Source: Leuctra nigra
Taxonomy: Eukaryota > Arthropoda > Insecta > Plecoptera > Leuctridae
Length of the DNA: 64,000 nt
NCBI GenBank assembly: GCA_934045905.1
Contig: OW203768.1
Location: 24,271,060-24,335,059, forward strand
Direction: 5' to 3'
How positions within the stretch are numbered: position 1 is the stretch's first letter; the number at the start of each line of letters is the position of its first letter. The notes beneath the pieces were generated by a model. It was given only the letters and a program-made list of their open reading frames with translations, ran no database searches and was not told where the DNA came from. A program made the translations under genes and the position numbers. Shown here piece after piece: positions 21,405 to 30,776 of this stretch.

Positions 21405-21899
21405 GTAGCATCTTTTTAATTATTATTATGAAATTTTGAATTGTGTTCACATATTCCAACTATTGAACAAAATATTAAATAAAGCATTGTAATGAATACA
21501 TCTCATGTCAAGTGCATTTATCAAATACACTTTACTGCTGAGGTAACAAGATACTCTAAAGACGCAATTGAACACCTGCATCATCACATCCGTCGGACAA
21601 TTGCGACGTATATTGGACTTTGGACCCTGCATCTCATAGTTGAACGGAAATGAAATCGCTGCATCATCAATTTTAGCACCTGGTTTGAGGCTAGTTCATC
21701 CATAAGGGAGTACCTCGTACGAGACTAATATCAGGTGTATGACCTCTTGTTACAATATTAATAAGTGTTGATTGCCAAATCAATCATTCTCTTCAAATCA
21801 ATCGACCAGTGCGGTTCATCTTCATATTGCATCAGAAGAATTGAATTGTGTGTCTAAAGTGAATTTTGCAAGCGGTGTGTTTTATCCGAGTGTTCATCA

Positions 21900-22594
21900 T
21901 TGTTTAATTATAATTATCATTACAAAGTTTTTATTTCTTCAAGTTTGTGTTACAAAGATTTGAGGTAAGTTTTTTTCACTTTCAAGCAAAATAGGTATTT
22001 ATAACAAATATAATTTTATGAATAGAATTTAATGTTTGCATTTTATTTTTTACAGGTTACACTTGTGTGATTTCCTAACAATCGGTTTCATTTTGTGGAG
22101 CGAGAGAGAACAGCGACTTTCACACATTCTGGTGAGTTATTCTTAATTTTTAAAAGAAGTTAAATGGATGTCTTTAAATTATTTCTACATTTTAGGTAAA
22201 CTAATAATCATTTTTTTATTTACAGTTTCTGGATTTGCTGCGAAACATTTTTCGTCTTCCGTCTTCGAAGGGAAAAACCAAGAGTTTAATCAAGGTACGT
22301 TTAAATAATAATTTTAAAGATAAAGTTGAATAACAATTAGGTCATACATTTCTATATTGGAAAATAATTAAATTATTTCTACATTATAGGTAAACTAATT
22401 TTAATTTTTTTAATTTACAGTTTCCGGAATTGCTGCGAAACATTTTCGTCTTCCGTCTTCATAGGAGAAAACCAGCAGTTTAATCAAGGTACGTTTAAAT
22501 GATAATTTCAAAGAGAAAGTTAAATAGCAATTAGGTAATACATTTCCATATTGGAAAATACATTTTTACAAATATTTTTATTTTATTTTTGTAG
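21900..22594 (+). other. Spliced noncoding leader of the polymerase gene
   Basis: Canonical splice sites predict short exons: one ending 21964 (donor GTAAGT), 22056-22131 (donor GTGAGT), 22226-22294 (donor GTACGT), 22421-22488 (donor GTACGT), and the polymerase exon from 22595 (acceptor TTTTTGTAG). The acceptors are TTTACAG or TTTTTACAG. The third and fourth exons plus their introns are a tandem duplication with a period of about 195 bp and share TTGCTGCGAAACATTTT. Exon 2 and exon 4 contain stops in frame, so I treat the exons as untranslated. Confidence 0.6.
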
Positions 22595-22598
22595 AAAG

Positions 22599-25500
22599 AT
22601 GGAGAACTTCAAGTGCGAGGAGTGCAATGCCAGCTTCAAGCGCAAGGATAGTCTGAAGCGGCATGGCAGGGTGCATAGTAAGGGGGAGAAGTCAACGTTC
22701 CCCTGTACAATTTGTGGCGTTACGTTTACTTTAAACTCCAATTTAAAACGTCACAAACTGGCTATGCATCCTTCCACTCCTCCATCTGATGGCAACACTT
22801 CAACAGCTCTTCACACGTGTACTCTCTGCAACGCATCGTTCAACCGCAGGGATAATCTGCAGGCCCATGTCAAGTATCATAAGCCCCCGAGTACTTCAAA
22901 CGCGGGGGTTGGACAAGTCGACGACTCAGCTTCACCATCAACTCCTGGGCCGTCAACATCATCGGTGCCTGCAGATGAACCCGATCAGTACACGTGTGAA
23001 GTGAGTAGTGCTCTCAGAGGAAACGTAAAATCATATACCTATAAAGGCGGTGAAGACAGTAGTGACGTTGAACATGATTCTTTAGATGTTTTAAAATTTG
23101 TTTCGGACAGAATGGACACGGTGAGAGTGAAATTAGCAAAAGATTTAGAAGTGTTTAAAGGTGTAAAATGGTACTTAAGTTTAGTGGTTCAATTTAAAAA
23201 GAATCGGGGTGAAGATGAGGTCATCACAAAAGCATGTTTTAGGAGTAAGAATAGTGTTTTAATTTATAATATGGATGAGTTTGACGAACAATTTAATGTA
23301 GCTTTTTCATCCATGGCTAAAGCATGTCAGAATTTCCAACGTGAAGGGAGCGGTTGGATCGTAGATAGAGTTTTACAATTAGAATTAAAATCAGTCAAAT
23401 ATGCTCCATTAGCTGCAAGTAGTTATATGCTTCTACCACCTAAATTATATTATACAAAATCGATTATAAATGTAAAAAATGACGACCAAAAGTGTTTCTT
23501 ATGGAGTATTTTAGCCCATCTTCACCCCATAGACATTCATGCAGAACGTGTAAATAATTATGTTAATTTTGAATCTAGTGTAAATATGAGTGGAATAGAA
23601 TACCCTGTAAAAATTAATAGCATAGATAGATTTGAGAAACAAAACGAGTCCATTTCCGTGAATGTGTATGGTGTAATGCCTGATAAATTCGGCAATTATA
23701 AAATAGTGTACCCCCTTAGAATTAGTAAAGAAAATAGAGATAGTCATATTAATTTGTTATTCATGTCCGACGAGGAAAATTCTCATTACTTCCTCATCAA
23801 GGACCTCAGTCGTCTTCTTAGTTCACTGACCAAACATCACGGTAGAGCATATTATTGTCATCGTTGCCTGCATAGATTTTCCACAGAGGAAAGGCTTGAA
23901 GCGCATCACACCCTCTGCGACTCACACGACCCTCAAAGAATTGTTATGCCTCAGGAGGGTAAAAATTCCATGAAGTTTAGAGAAAGAGGCTTTTCGTTTA
24001 AAGCACCTTTCACTATATATGCAGATTTTGAGTGCTTTGTGAGGAAGTTGAATGGTTGTGAACCTGATGATGCACGATCACATACGCATAAGACTGCTCT
24101 GCATGATCCTTCGGGATATGCCTTTGTTGTGATTGATGCGGAGGGAAAAGCATTCGAGCCACCTCGTGTGTACAGTGGTGATAATGTTGTGGATCATTTT
24201 CTTAATTCACTTCTGGTCATGCAGGAGAAATTATTGAAAATAATGTTCAAAATTATCCCTCTTAAGATGACAGATGAAGACGAGATTTCCTTTGCACAGG
24301 CCACCATGTGTAGCATTTGTGAAAAGACTCTGGACGATGTTGATCGTGTTCGTGACCATGATCACATAACTGGCAAATTTAGGGGTGCAGCACATAATGA
24401 ATGTAATATAAATGCACCTCAAGCCGAGCATATTCCTGTAATATTTCATAATCTTCGAAATTACGATTCACATCTCATTATGCAAGGCATTGGCAAAATT
24501 CAAAATCAGAAAATCATTGTAATCCCCAACAATACAGAGAAGTATGTGTCATTCTCATTGGGGCAGTTAAGATTCATTGACTCTTTTCAATTCATGAGCA
24601 CTTCTCTAGATTCACTAGTCAAAAATCTTGTCAACTATGGTTCTGACAGATTCAAAATTTTAAAATCATTCTTCAGTGAAGACCTTCTCCCTCTACTCTT
24701 GAGGAAAGGTGTATTCCCATACAGTTATTTTGATTCAGAAGAAAAGCTGATGGAAGGTTGCCTACCCCCTAAATCTGCCTTTAAGAATGATCTCACTGAA
24801 GAGGACATCAGTGATGATGATTACGAACACGCCCAAAATGTTTGGAGGAGTTTTGAAATGAAACACATGGGAGAGTATCAAGATCTCTATGTGTTAACTG
24901 ATGTACTGCTACTAGCGGATGTGTTTGAAAACTTTCGAACACTTTGTCTCGCCAACTACAAACTTGATCCTTGCCACACCTACACTGCTCCGGGTCTGGC
25001 ATGGGAGGCTTGCCTCCGCATGACCAAGGTAGAGTTAGAGTTATTTACAGACCCCGATATGTATTTGTTCATGGAGGAGGGTGTAAGGGGCGGTGTGGCA
25101 ACGATCACGACGCGATTTTCGGAAGCTAATAATAAATACATGGACGATTTCGATGCTGAGAAACCTTCGAAATATATCATTTATTGGGATGTTAATAATT
25201 TGTACGGTGTTGCAATGTCAGATTTCCTCCCCATCCGTGATTTCAAGTGGATGAGTCCGGCAGAAATCAGGAAAACTGACTTTACAACTGTTGCAGATGA
25301 CTCCGATAAAGGATATATTTTGGAGGTTGATCTCAAATATCCAAAAGAATTACATGACAAGCACAACGATTACCCTTTGGCACCTGAGCGAAAATGTGTG
25401 TCTGAAAGTGAACTCTCACCTTATGCCAAGCAACTCTCAGACGACCTGAAACTTGGTCATTCTAAAATCAAAAAGCTGGTTCCAAATTTGGAAAACAAAG

Positions 25501-26465
25501 AAAAGTATATTGTACACTACAAGAACTTGAAGCAATACACTTCTCTTGGCTTGAAATTGACAAAAATTCACCGCGTTCTAGAATTCACACAAACGCAATG
25601 GTTGAAACAATATATTGATTTCAATACAGCGCAACGTGTGAAGGCACAGAATGATTTTGAAAAAGACTTTTTTAAATTAATGAACAACGCTGTTTTCGGC
25701 AAAACTATGGAAAATGTCAGAAATCGGGTAAACGTTACGCTTATCAATGATGAGAAACAAATGTTAAAATATGCGGCAAACCCTGCATTCGAAAGATTTG
25801 AAATATTTTCCAACAATCTAGTTGCAGTACAGTGTAAGAAAATCTGTCTGAAACTAAATCGACCAATCTATGCAGGCTTCAGTATTTTAGATTTAAGTAA
25901 AACCATCATGTATGATTTTCACTATAATTATGTAAAAACTAAATACAATCAAAATTCAAAATTATTATTCACAGACACAGACTCACTGTGTTATGAGATC
26001 CAGACTGATGATCTATATCAAGACATGGCCAATGACATTTCGCTATTTGATACTTCCAATTTGCCGAAAGATCACTTCCTTTTTTCCAACACTAATAAAA
26101 AGGTGTTGGGAAAAATGAAAGACGAGTCGGACGGTAGAATTGTGAAGGAATTTGTGGGTTTAAGGGCAAAAATGTACAGTCTCTTGGAGTTGGACGGTAG
26201 AAACAAAAAGGTTGGTAAAGGCATAACTAGAGCCACAATGAAAAAATATGTTACTCATCAAAAGTATAGAGCCGCCTTATTTGAAAAATGTGTACAAAGT
26301 GAGAAAATGATGTCCATCCGTAGCTTCAAACATGAAATATTTACTGTCAGTCAGAGGAAGAGTACACTATCACCGTTCGACGACAAGAGATACATTCTAC
26401 ATGATGGTTTCAACACCCTAGCATACGGTCATTTTAGAATAGACACGGAAATGGACATAGATTAG
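22599..26465 (+). CDS. Protein-primed family B DNA polymerase with C2H2 fingers
   Basis: This is the replicative polymerase of the element, predicted to act with a terminal protein at the inverted-repeat ends in the nucleus. From the chosen ATG the protein has 1288 aa. Three C2H2 fingers open it: C6-C9-H22-H26, C36-C39-H52-H57 and C74-C77-H90-H94. Exonuclease motifs follow: IYADFECF (D476, E478), NLRNYDSH (D623) and YVLTD (D768). An HNH-like Cys/His insert (CSIC to DHDH, residues 571-604) lies between them. Polymerase motifs are YWDVNNLYG (D864), NNAVFGKTMEN (K1035) and FTDTDS (D1126, D1128), then KEFVGLRAKMY. The upstream in-frame ATG at 22551 lies in a predicted intron (acceptor AG at 22593-22594), so I start at 22599. 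Length and motif order are normal for Polinton PolB; all key residues are present. Confidence 0.93.
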   Translation: MENFKCEECNASFKRKDSLKRHGRVHSKGEKSTFPCTICGVTFTLNSNLKRHKLAMHPSTPPSDGNTSTALHTCTLCNASFNRRDNLQAHVKYHKPPSTSNAGVGQVDDSASPSTPGPSTSSVPADEPDQYTCEVSSALRGNVKSYTYKGGEDSSDVEHDSLDVLKFVSDRMDTVRVKLAKDLEVFKGVKWYLSLVVQFKKNRGEDEVITKACFRSKNSVLIYNMDEFDEQFNVAFSSMAKACQNFQREGSGWIVDRVLQLELKSVKYAPLAASSYMLLPPKLYYTKSIINVKNDDQKCFLWSILAHLHPIDIHAERVNNYVNFESSVNMSGIEYPVKINSIDRFEKQNESISVNVYGVMPDKFGNYKIVYPLRISKENRDSHINLLFMSDEENSHYFLIKDLSRLLSSLTKHHGRAYYCHRCLHRFSTEERLEAHHTLCDSHDPQRIVMPQEGKNSMKFRERGFSFKAPFTIYADFECFVRKLNGCEPDDARSHTHKTALHDPSGYAFVVIDAEGKAFEPPRVYSGDNVVDHFLNSLLVMQEKLLKIMFKIIPLKMTDEDEISFAQATMCSICEKTLDDVDRVRDHDHITGKFRGAAHNECNINAPQAEHIPVIFHNLRNYDSHLIMQGIGKIQNQKIIVIPNNTEKYVSFSLGQLRFIDSFQFMSTSLDSLVKNLVNYGSDRFKILKSFFSEDLLPLLLRKGVFPYSYFDSEEKLMEGCLPPKSAFKNDLTEEDISDDDYEHAQNVWRSFEMKHMGEYQDLYVLTDVLLLADVFENFRTLCLANYKLDPCHTYTAPGLAWEACLRMTKVELELFTDPDMYLFMEEGVRGGVATITTRFSEANNKYMDDFDAEKPSKYIIYWDVNNLYGVAMSDFLPIRDFKWMSPAEIRKTDFTTVADDSDKGYILEVDLKYPKELHDKHNDYPLAPERKCVSESELSPYAKQLSDDLKLGHSKIKKLVPNLENKEKYIVHYKNLKQYTSLGLKLTKIHRVLEFTQTQWLKQYIDFNTAQRVKAQNDFEKDFFKLMNNAVFGKTMENVRNRVNVTLINDEKQMLKYAANPAFERFEIFSNNLVAVQCKKICLKLNRPIYAGFSILDLSKTIMYDFHYNYVKTKYNQNSKLLFTDTDSLCYEIQTDDLYQDMANDISLFDTSNLPKDHFLFSNTNKKVLGKMKDESDGRIVKEFVGLRAKMYSLLELDGRNKKVGKGITRATMKKYVTHQKYRAALFEKCVQSEKMMSIRSFKHEIFTVSQRKSTLSPFDDKRYILHDGFNTLAYGHFRIDTEMDID

Positions 26466-26691
26466 AGAATTTAGAATTAGTTATAATAATATCACATCAA
26501 CATCACATCAATGTCAATGTACCTGTTAACATGACACATGTTTGTAAAATACATGTTTTATTCTAAACTTATGTTTTTTATAAATAATTTGTTTCCCTTC
26601 TTCACTCTCAATCCTCATTCCTTGACAATTTATGATTTTCAAAAAATATTATAAATTTATCAACAAATATATTTTAATCTCATTCAACAAA

Positions 26692-27327
26692 ATGGATCCA
26701 ACCTGGAAGGTTCCTTTTACAGCTTTGATTGCGGGGCCCACATCATGTGGCAAGTCTTATTTTATACGCCGTTTTTTAACAAATTTGGATTCTATGGTAG
26801 ATGAACCTATAAAAAATATTATTTGGTGTTTTGCCGAGTGGCAGAGTTTATATGAATCTATTCAAGATCCACGAGTCAAGTTCCACGAGGGAATTATTAA
26901 TCCTGCCGACTTGTCTGCATCTTCCGGGGCTCAAATTTTGATTATCGATGATCTAATGCGAGAAGCAGATGATAGGGTTGTGGACTTGTTTACCAAAATC
27001 TCACATCATCGTAAAGTGAGTGTATTTCTAATTTCTCAAAATATTTTTAATCAAGGTAAGGGACGACGTGATATCTCTTTGAATGCCCACTATATTATTC
27101 TTTTTAAAAATCCTCGTGATAAGTCTCAAATTTTACATCTCGCAAGGCAGGTATGCCCTAGAAACATGAAACATGTGCAAGAATCTTTCGAAGATGCAAC
27201 GAGTCAACCTCACGGCTATATTCTATTTGATTTTACACAGACTTGCCCCGAGAATATGAGATTGCGCACTCATATTTTCCCTGATGATGAGGCCTGTGTT
27301 GTATACACACCAAAATCTACTAAATGA
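26692..27327 (+). CDS. FtsK/HerA-type genome-packaging ATPase
   Basis: 211 aa from the chosen ATG. Predicted to pump element DNA into capsids. Walker A is GPTSCGKS (residues 15-22), Walker B is ILIIDDLM (IIDD at 84-87), and a polar sensor motif SQN follows at 115-117. These are the motifs of Polinton and large-DNA-virus A32-like ATPases. An in-frame ATG at 26632 would add 20 residues (KKYYKFINKY type), but the downstream ATG with CAAAATGG context matches where this compact family usually begins. It lies 226 bp after the polymerase stop. Nothing is missing. Confidence 0.9.
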   Translation: MDPTWKVPFTALIAGPTSCGKSYFIRRFLTNLDSMVDEPIKNIIWCFAEWQSLYESIQDPRVKFHEGIINPADLSASSGAQILIIDDLMREADDRVVDLFTKISHHRKVSVFLISQNIFNQGKGRRDISLNAHYIILFKNPRDKSQILHLARQVCPRNMKHVQESFEDATSQPHGYILFDFTQTCPENMRLRTHIFPDDEACVVYTPKSTK

Positions 27328-27361
27328 CACTACATTGTCATAAAAGCTTCATTTCATCACG

Positions 27362-27703
27362 ATGACTGACTCAACGAGGAGGTATAGTGAACTCCTCAAG
27401 GCATTGAGTAAAGCAACCCCTGCTATGCGCAAGAGTATATTAAAATCAGCAGATAAAGGTTTGACTCAATCAATTTGTGCTTGTGTATTAAACACATTAA
27501 AAGGTCGTGTTCTCTTGAAACCCTCTCAGAAGAATAAACTTCGTCGTCATAAGAAGTTCTTACGAAAAATTGCACGCAAGGGTGATAGCTGGAAAACTAA
27601 GAAAAAAATTTTGGTTCAGTCTGGTGGTGCGTTTCTCCCACTTTTGATTGCTCCGCTTATTAGTGGACTTTTGGGAAGTATTTTTAACTCATCATCATCA
27701 TAA
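27362..27703 (+). CDS. Small basic protein with hydrophobic tail
   Basis: 113 aa. The body is rich in Lys/Arg (KNKLRRHKKFLRKIARKG near 55-72). The C-terminus is a hydrophobic segment (AFLPLLIAPLISGLLGSIF) followed by serines. This layout, between ATPase and integrase, is common in arthropod Polintons. A DNA-binding or membrane-active virion component (core or pVI-like) is plausible but inferred. It starts 34 bp after the ATPase stop and ends 5 bp before the next ATG. Confidence 0.8.
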   Translation: MTDSTRRYSELLKALSKATPAMRKSILKSADKGLTQSICACVLNTLKGRVLLKPSQKNKLRRHKKFLRKIARKGDSWKTKKKILVQSGGAFLPLLIAPLISGLLGSIFNSSSS

Positions 27704-27708
27704 TCATT

Positions 27709-28428
27709 ATGGATAATACTAAAAAGATGATTCTTGTAAACCCAGAGAGTATGCAACGACTTCAACAACCGCAAATACATCCTCTCAATGATACATTATC
27801 ATCTCTTGATAGAGATAAACATCAAATACTTCACGCTAGCAAAATTTCTGATGATGAAAAATGGCGTAAATATTATGAAGTTCTACAAAGGTATTTATAT
27901 TTTGTAAATGAAGCCCGTCAACCTATTTCTGTGGAGATACGTCCTGAAAAAGTTGAAACTCACCCTGGAATCCCTGTGAAGAAGATGGTGGAAGAGGATG
28001 AAGATGATGCAGTTTTTGAAGAACCCATGAGAACACAAGTGTTACAAGCTGTTCCCGGCACTTTTAAAAGAAAAGCTGGACTTATTTTCGATAAGCTGGC
28101 ATCATCTGATGCTATTTCATGGGATGATTCGGGACTTGTCAGTGTGAACGGTGTGAAAATTTTCGGTTCCACAATCACAGATTTGATATCTGATCTTGTT
28201 CGCAATCGTCGAGGAGAAACAGAACCGATTGGTTGGAACATGTTTGCCAAAATTCTCACCGACATAAATCTACCACTCACACTTATAGGGAACATTCGAA
28301 GAAGAGAAGACATTCTTCAGCGATACCGTCAACTGAACAGACCTCTACCATCACCTTCGGAGAAGCCATCAAAACGAACAAGAGGAGCAACTTCTATGGG
28401 AGATTGGGATGAATTTGTGTTTAAATGA
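27709..28428 (+). CDS. Conserved-looking Polinton protein of unknown role, 239 aa
   Basis: I know no named domain for it. Visible features are an N-terminal NPESMQRL segment, a helical KWRKYYEVLQRYLYF stretch near 48-62, an acidic patch (EEDEDDAVFEE) near 97-107, and a compact C-terminal part (WDDSGLVSVNGVKIFGS, then a basic PSEKPSKRTRG tail). The terminal ATGA overlaps the start of the integrase by 4 bp, so the two are probably translated from one message. Its position among virion genes suggests a structural or scaffold role; this is inference. Confidence 0.8.
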   Translation: MDNTKKMILVNPESMQRLQQPQIHPLNDTLSSLDRDKHQILHASKISDDEKWRKYYEVLQRYLYFVNEARQPISVEIRPEKVETHPGIPVKKMVEEDEDDAVFEEPMRTQVLQAVPGTFKRKAGLIFDKLASSDAISWDDSGLVSVNGVKIFGSTITDLISDLVRNRRGETEPIGWNMFAKILTDINLPLTLIGNIRRREDILQRYRQLNRPLPSPSEKPSKRTRGATSMGDWDEFVFK

Positions 28429-29513
28429 ATTCTAAAATATGTAAAAGATTGTCTCGTATTTATAATGATCCTGGGCATCCAGCTGGATTTTCTACTTTAA
28501 ATGCACTGTGGAAGGCAACTAATAAAGAGATTCCTAAAAAAATTATTTTGCAATGGCTTCAATCTCAAGATACTTATAGTTTACATAAACCTGTTCGAAA
28601 AAGATTTAAACGTAACCGATACATAGTCAACAGCATTGATGAACTATGGCAGGCTGATTTAAATGATATGAGATCACTCAGTAAATTTAATGATAAATAC
28701 AACTATTTGTTATCTGTAATTGATGTATTCAGTAAATTTGCTTGGTTGATTCCTCTTAAACAAAAGACAGGTAAAGAAGTGTCTCAGGCTTTCGCAAAGA
28801 TTTTCAAACAAAGTAAGCGTAAACCTGTTCGCATACAGACCGATAAAGGCCGAGAATTTAAAAATTTACATTTTCAAAAATTTCTCACCAAAAATAATGT
28901 TCATTTTTACTACACAAATAACCCTGACACCAAAGCGTGTATAGCTGAGAGGCTCAACCGATCAATCAAGGAAATGATGTGGAAGTATTTTACATTAAAG
29001 AACACGTATCGCTACATAAATGTACTACCAAAACTGATGAATGCTTATAATCATCGAGTGCATAGGTCAATTGGTATGATGCCAGCTGCGGTGAGTGACA
29101 AAAATGCTCTTGAAGTTTGGCGTCATCTTTATAAAGATAATGAAATTGAGAGTAGGAAACGATCTAAACCTAAATTAAAGGTAGGTGATTATGTGCGTAT
29201 CAGCAGAGAAAAAATAATTTTTGATAAGGGTTACGAACAAAATTGGTCTGACGAAATATTCAAAGTCATTTGTATTGTTGATCGACACCAAGTGGTGTAT
29301 AGAATTGAAGATTTAGAAGGTGAGGAAATTGTTGGAACGTTTTATGAAAAAGAATTGCAAAAAGTTACGAAGGGTGATAATTCTCTTTACAAAATACATA
29401 AAATCATACGCAAAACGAGGCAGGGCGTCAGTGAGAAAGTTTTGGTTCAGTGGAAGGGTCTGCCTGCCAAATTCAACTCTTGGATATTAGCTTCTGACAT
29501 TCAAAAAATATGA
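28425..29513 (+). CDS. Retroviral-type integrase with chromodomain
   Basis: 362 aa. Catalyses insertion of the element, giving the 6-bp duplication seen at its ends. The rve core has WQADLND (D78), QTDKGREF (D140) and IAERLNRS (E175), a D,D35E triad. The C-terminus has an SH3-like stretch (LKVGDYVRISREK) and then a chromodomain-like segment (YKIHKIIRKTRQG to VQWKGLPAKFNSWI), as in many Polinton and chromoviral integrases. No N-terminal HHCC finger is evident. It overlaps the genes on both sides by 4 bp (ATGA). Confidence 0.93.
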   Translation: MNSKICKRLSRIYNDPGHPAGFSTLNALWKATNKEIPKKIILQWLQSQDTYSLHKPVRKRFKRNRYIVNSIDELWQADLNDMRSLSKFNDKYNYLLSVIDVFSKFAWLIPLKQKTGKEVSQAFAKIFKQSKRKPVRIQTDKGREFKNLHFQKFLTKNNVHFYYTNNPDTKACIAERLNRSIKEMMWKYFTLKNTYRYINVLPKLMNAYNHRVHRSIGMMPAAVSDKNALEVWRHLYKDNEIESRKRSKPKLKVGDYVRISREKIIFDKGYEQNWSDEIFKVICIVDRHQVVYRIEDLEGEEIVGTFYEKELQKVTKGDNSLYKIHKIIRKTRQGVSEKVLVQWKGLPAKFNSWILASDIQKI

Positions 29514-30286
29514 ATCGTTCTCTCTACATGACGTTGCCTAGCAACAGTTCGATGAAAATGTATAAGGATAATACGACAGCAAATTTTGTCACTCAATTGC
29601 AGGAACCTGTAAAATTATCAGGAGGTCCCTGGGAGGTATCTTTGGTTGAACTTCATTACCCACAAACGCTGTTCAATGTGACTAAAGGTCAAAATTATGT
29701 TGGTGTTTCACGAAAAACTATTCTAGGAAAGAAAAAAACTAGGGTATATGAAAGAGTGGACATAAAGCCGGGCTACTATGAAACTGGTGACATGTTGTTG
29801 AAAACTATCAATGATGCAATAAAACACCTGGATATCAGCATTGCACCGCTCAGCGATTTGAATGCAAGCGGCTGTATTTCTGTGAAGAATAGTAAAGATG
29901 AAGAGCATGAAGTAAATTTTGCGCCTAATCTCGCTATTCAATTGGGTTATGAACACAACATTACAAATGGCGTGTGTCCATTAGTCGGTAGAGCAATAGA
30001 TGTTGATGCTGGAACTCCCAAATCTATCTTTGTGTATTGTAATGTAATAGAACCTCAAATCGTAGGGGACGTGGTTGCTCCGCTATTACGTATTGTCAAT
30101 ACACAATATAAAACTCACAAATTTGGTGAACAAGTCACTCAAAGATTTTTAAATTTACTCTACGTTCCGGTTATGATTCATGAGATTAGAAGCATCGAAA
30201 TTGATTTAAGAGGAGACACTGGTGATTCGTTACCATTTCAAGCTGGAACTTCTGCTGTGGTGCTTCATTTTCGCCACCGATCATAA
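29510..30286 (+). CDS. Minor capsid (penton-like) protein
   Basis: 258 aa. Predicted single-jelly-roll vertex protein. The opening MNRSLYMTLPSNSSMKMYKD and the block PVKLSGGPWEVSLVELHYP are characteristic of Polinton penton proteins, and the size is normal. It starts inside the integrase stop (ATGA) and its own stop overlaps the next ATG by one base (TAATG). It would assemble with the major capsid protein encoded downstream. The assignment rests on motif and position, as the fold cannot be seen directly. Confidence 0.85.
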   Translation: MNRSLYMTLPSNSSMKMYKDNTTANFVTQLQEPVKLSGGPWEVSLVELHYPQTLFNVTKGQNYVGVSRKTILGKKKTRVYERVDIKPGYYETGDMLLKTINDAIKHLDISIAPLSDLNASGCISVKNSKDEEHEVNFAPNLAIQLGYEHNITNGVCPLVGRAIDVDAGTPKSIFVYCNVIEPQIVGDVVAPLLRIVNTQYKTHKFGEQVTQRFLNLLYVPVMIHEIRSIEIDLRGDTGDSLPFQAGTSAVVLHFRHRS

Positions 30287-30774
30287 TGGATGTGGAACTT
30301 TATACAAAATTTTACCGAGACCAGGCTGGAGGAAGATTGAATGTTTATCATGGTGCAAGTTATCAACGTGGTCATGGGTTTGCAAGCTTCTTCAAAGGGT
30401 TGTTTAAATCTGCTATTCCTCTACTAAGAAGCGGTGCTCGTGTTGTTGCTCATGAGACGGCTAGAACGGGAGCAAATTTTCTGGGTGATTTAGTTGAGAA
30501 TAAACCTGTGAAAGAATCATTTCATAGGCGAGTCGGTGAAGCAGGTGCAAATCTCAAACGAAAAGTAGAAGACAAATTTCAAAATATGACTGGTGATGGG
30601 ATAAAAAGGTTGAAGAGGTTACGCATTCTTCAGTGTCAGAGCAAACGTAAGAGGAACAAGATCTCTCCGAAAAAAACTCTAAACATCAAGCCTAAAAAGA
30701 AGAAGGTGGTTAAAAAGACAAAGAAGAAGAAGACGACAAATACACCTGGTTGTTTTACAGACATTTTTGCATAA
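30286..30774 (+). CDS. pVI/pX-like basic virion protein
   Basis: 162 aa. After a short N-terminus comes GHGFASFFKGLFKSAIPLL (residues 26-44), an amphipathic segment like the membrane-lytic region of adenovirus pVI-type proteins and the Polinton cement or core proteins. Then come VAHETARTGANFLGDL and a very basic C-terminus with several Lys runs (KPKKKKVVKKTKKKK). Likely roles are cement, membrane penetration or DNA condensation, with processing by the element protease; all inferred. It overlaps the penton gene by 1 bp and ends 2 bp before the capsid ATG. Confidence 0.75.
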   Translation: MDVELYTKFYRDQAGGRLNVYHGASYQRGHGFASFFKGLFKSAIPLLRSGARVVAHETARTGANFLGDLVENKPVKESFHRRVGEAGANLKRKVEDKFQNMTGDGIKRLKRLRILQCQSKRKRNKISPKKTLNIKPKKKKVVKKTKKKKTTNTPGCFTDIFA

Positions 30775-30776
30775 TC

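Noticed and set aside
22551..22598. Upstream in-frame ATG of the polymerase
   Set aside because: It lies before a strong acceptor (TTTTTGTAG at 22586-22594) and encodes a hydrophobic stretch unlike the finger-led N-terminus.
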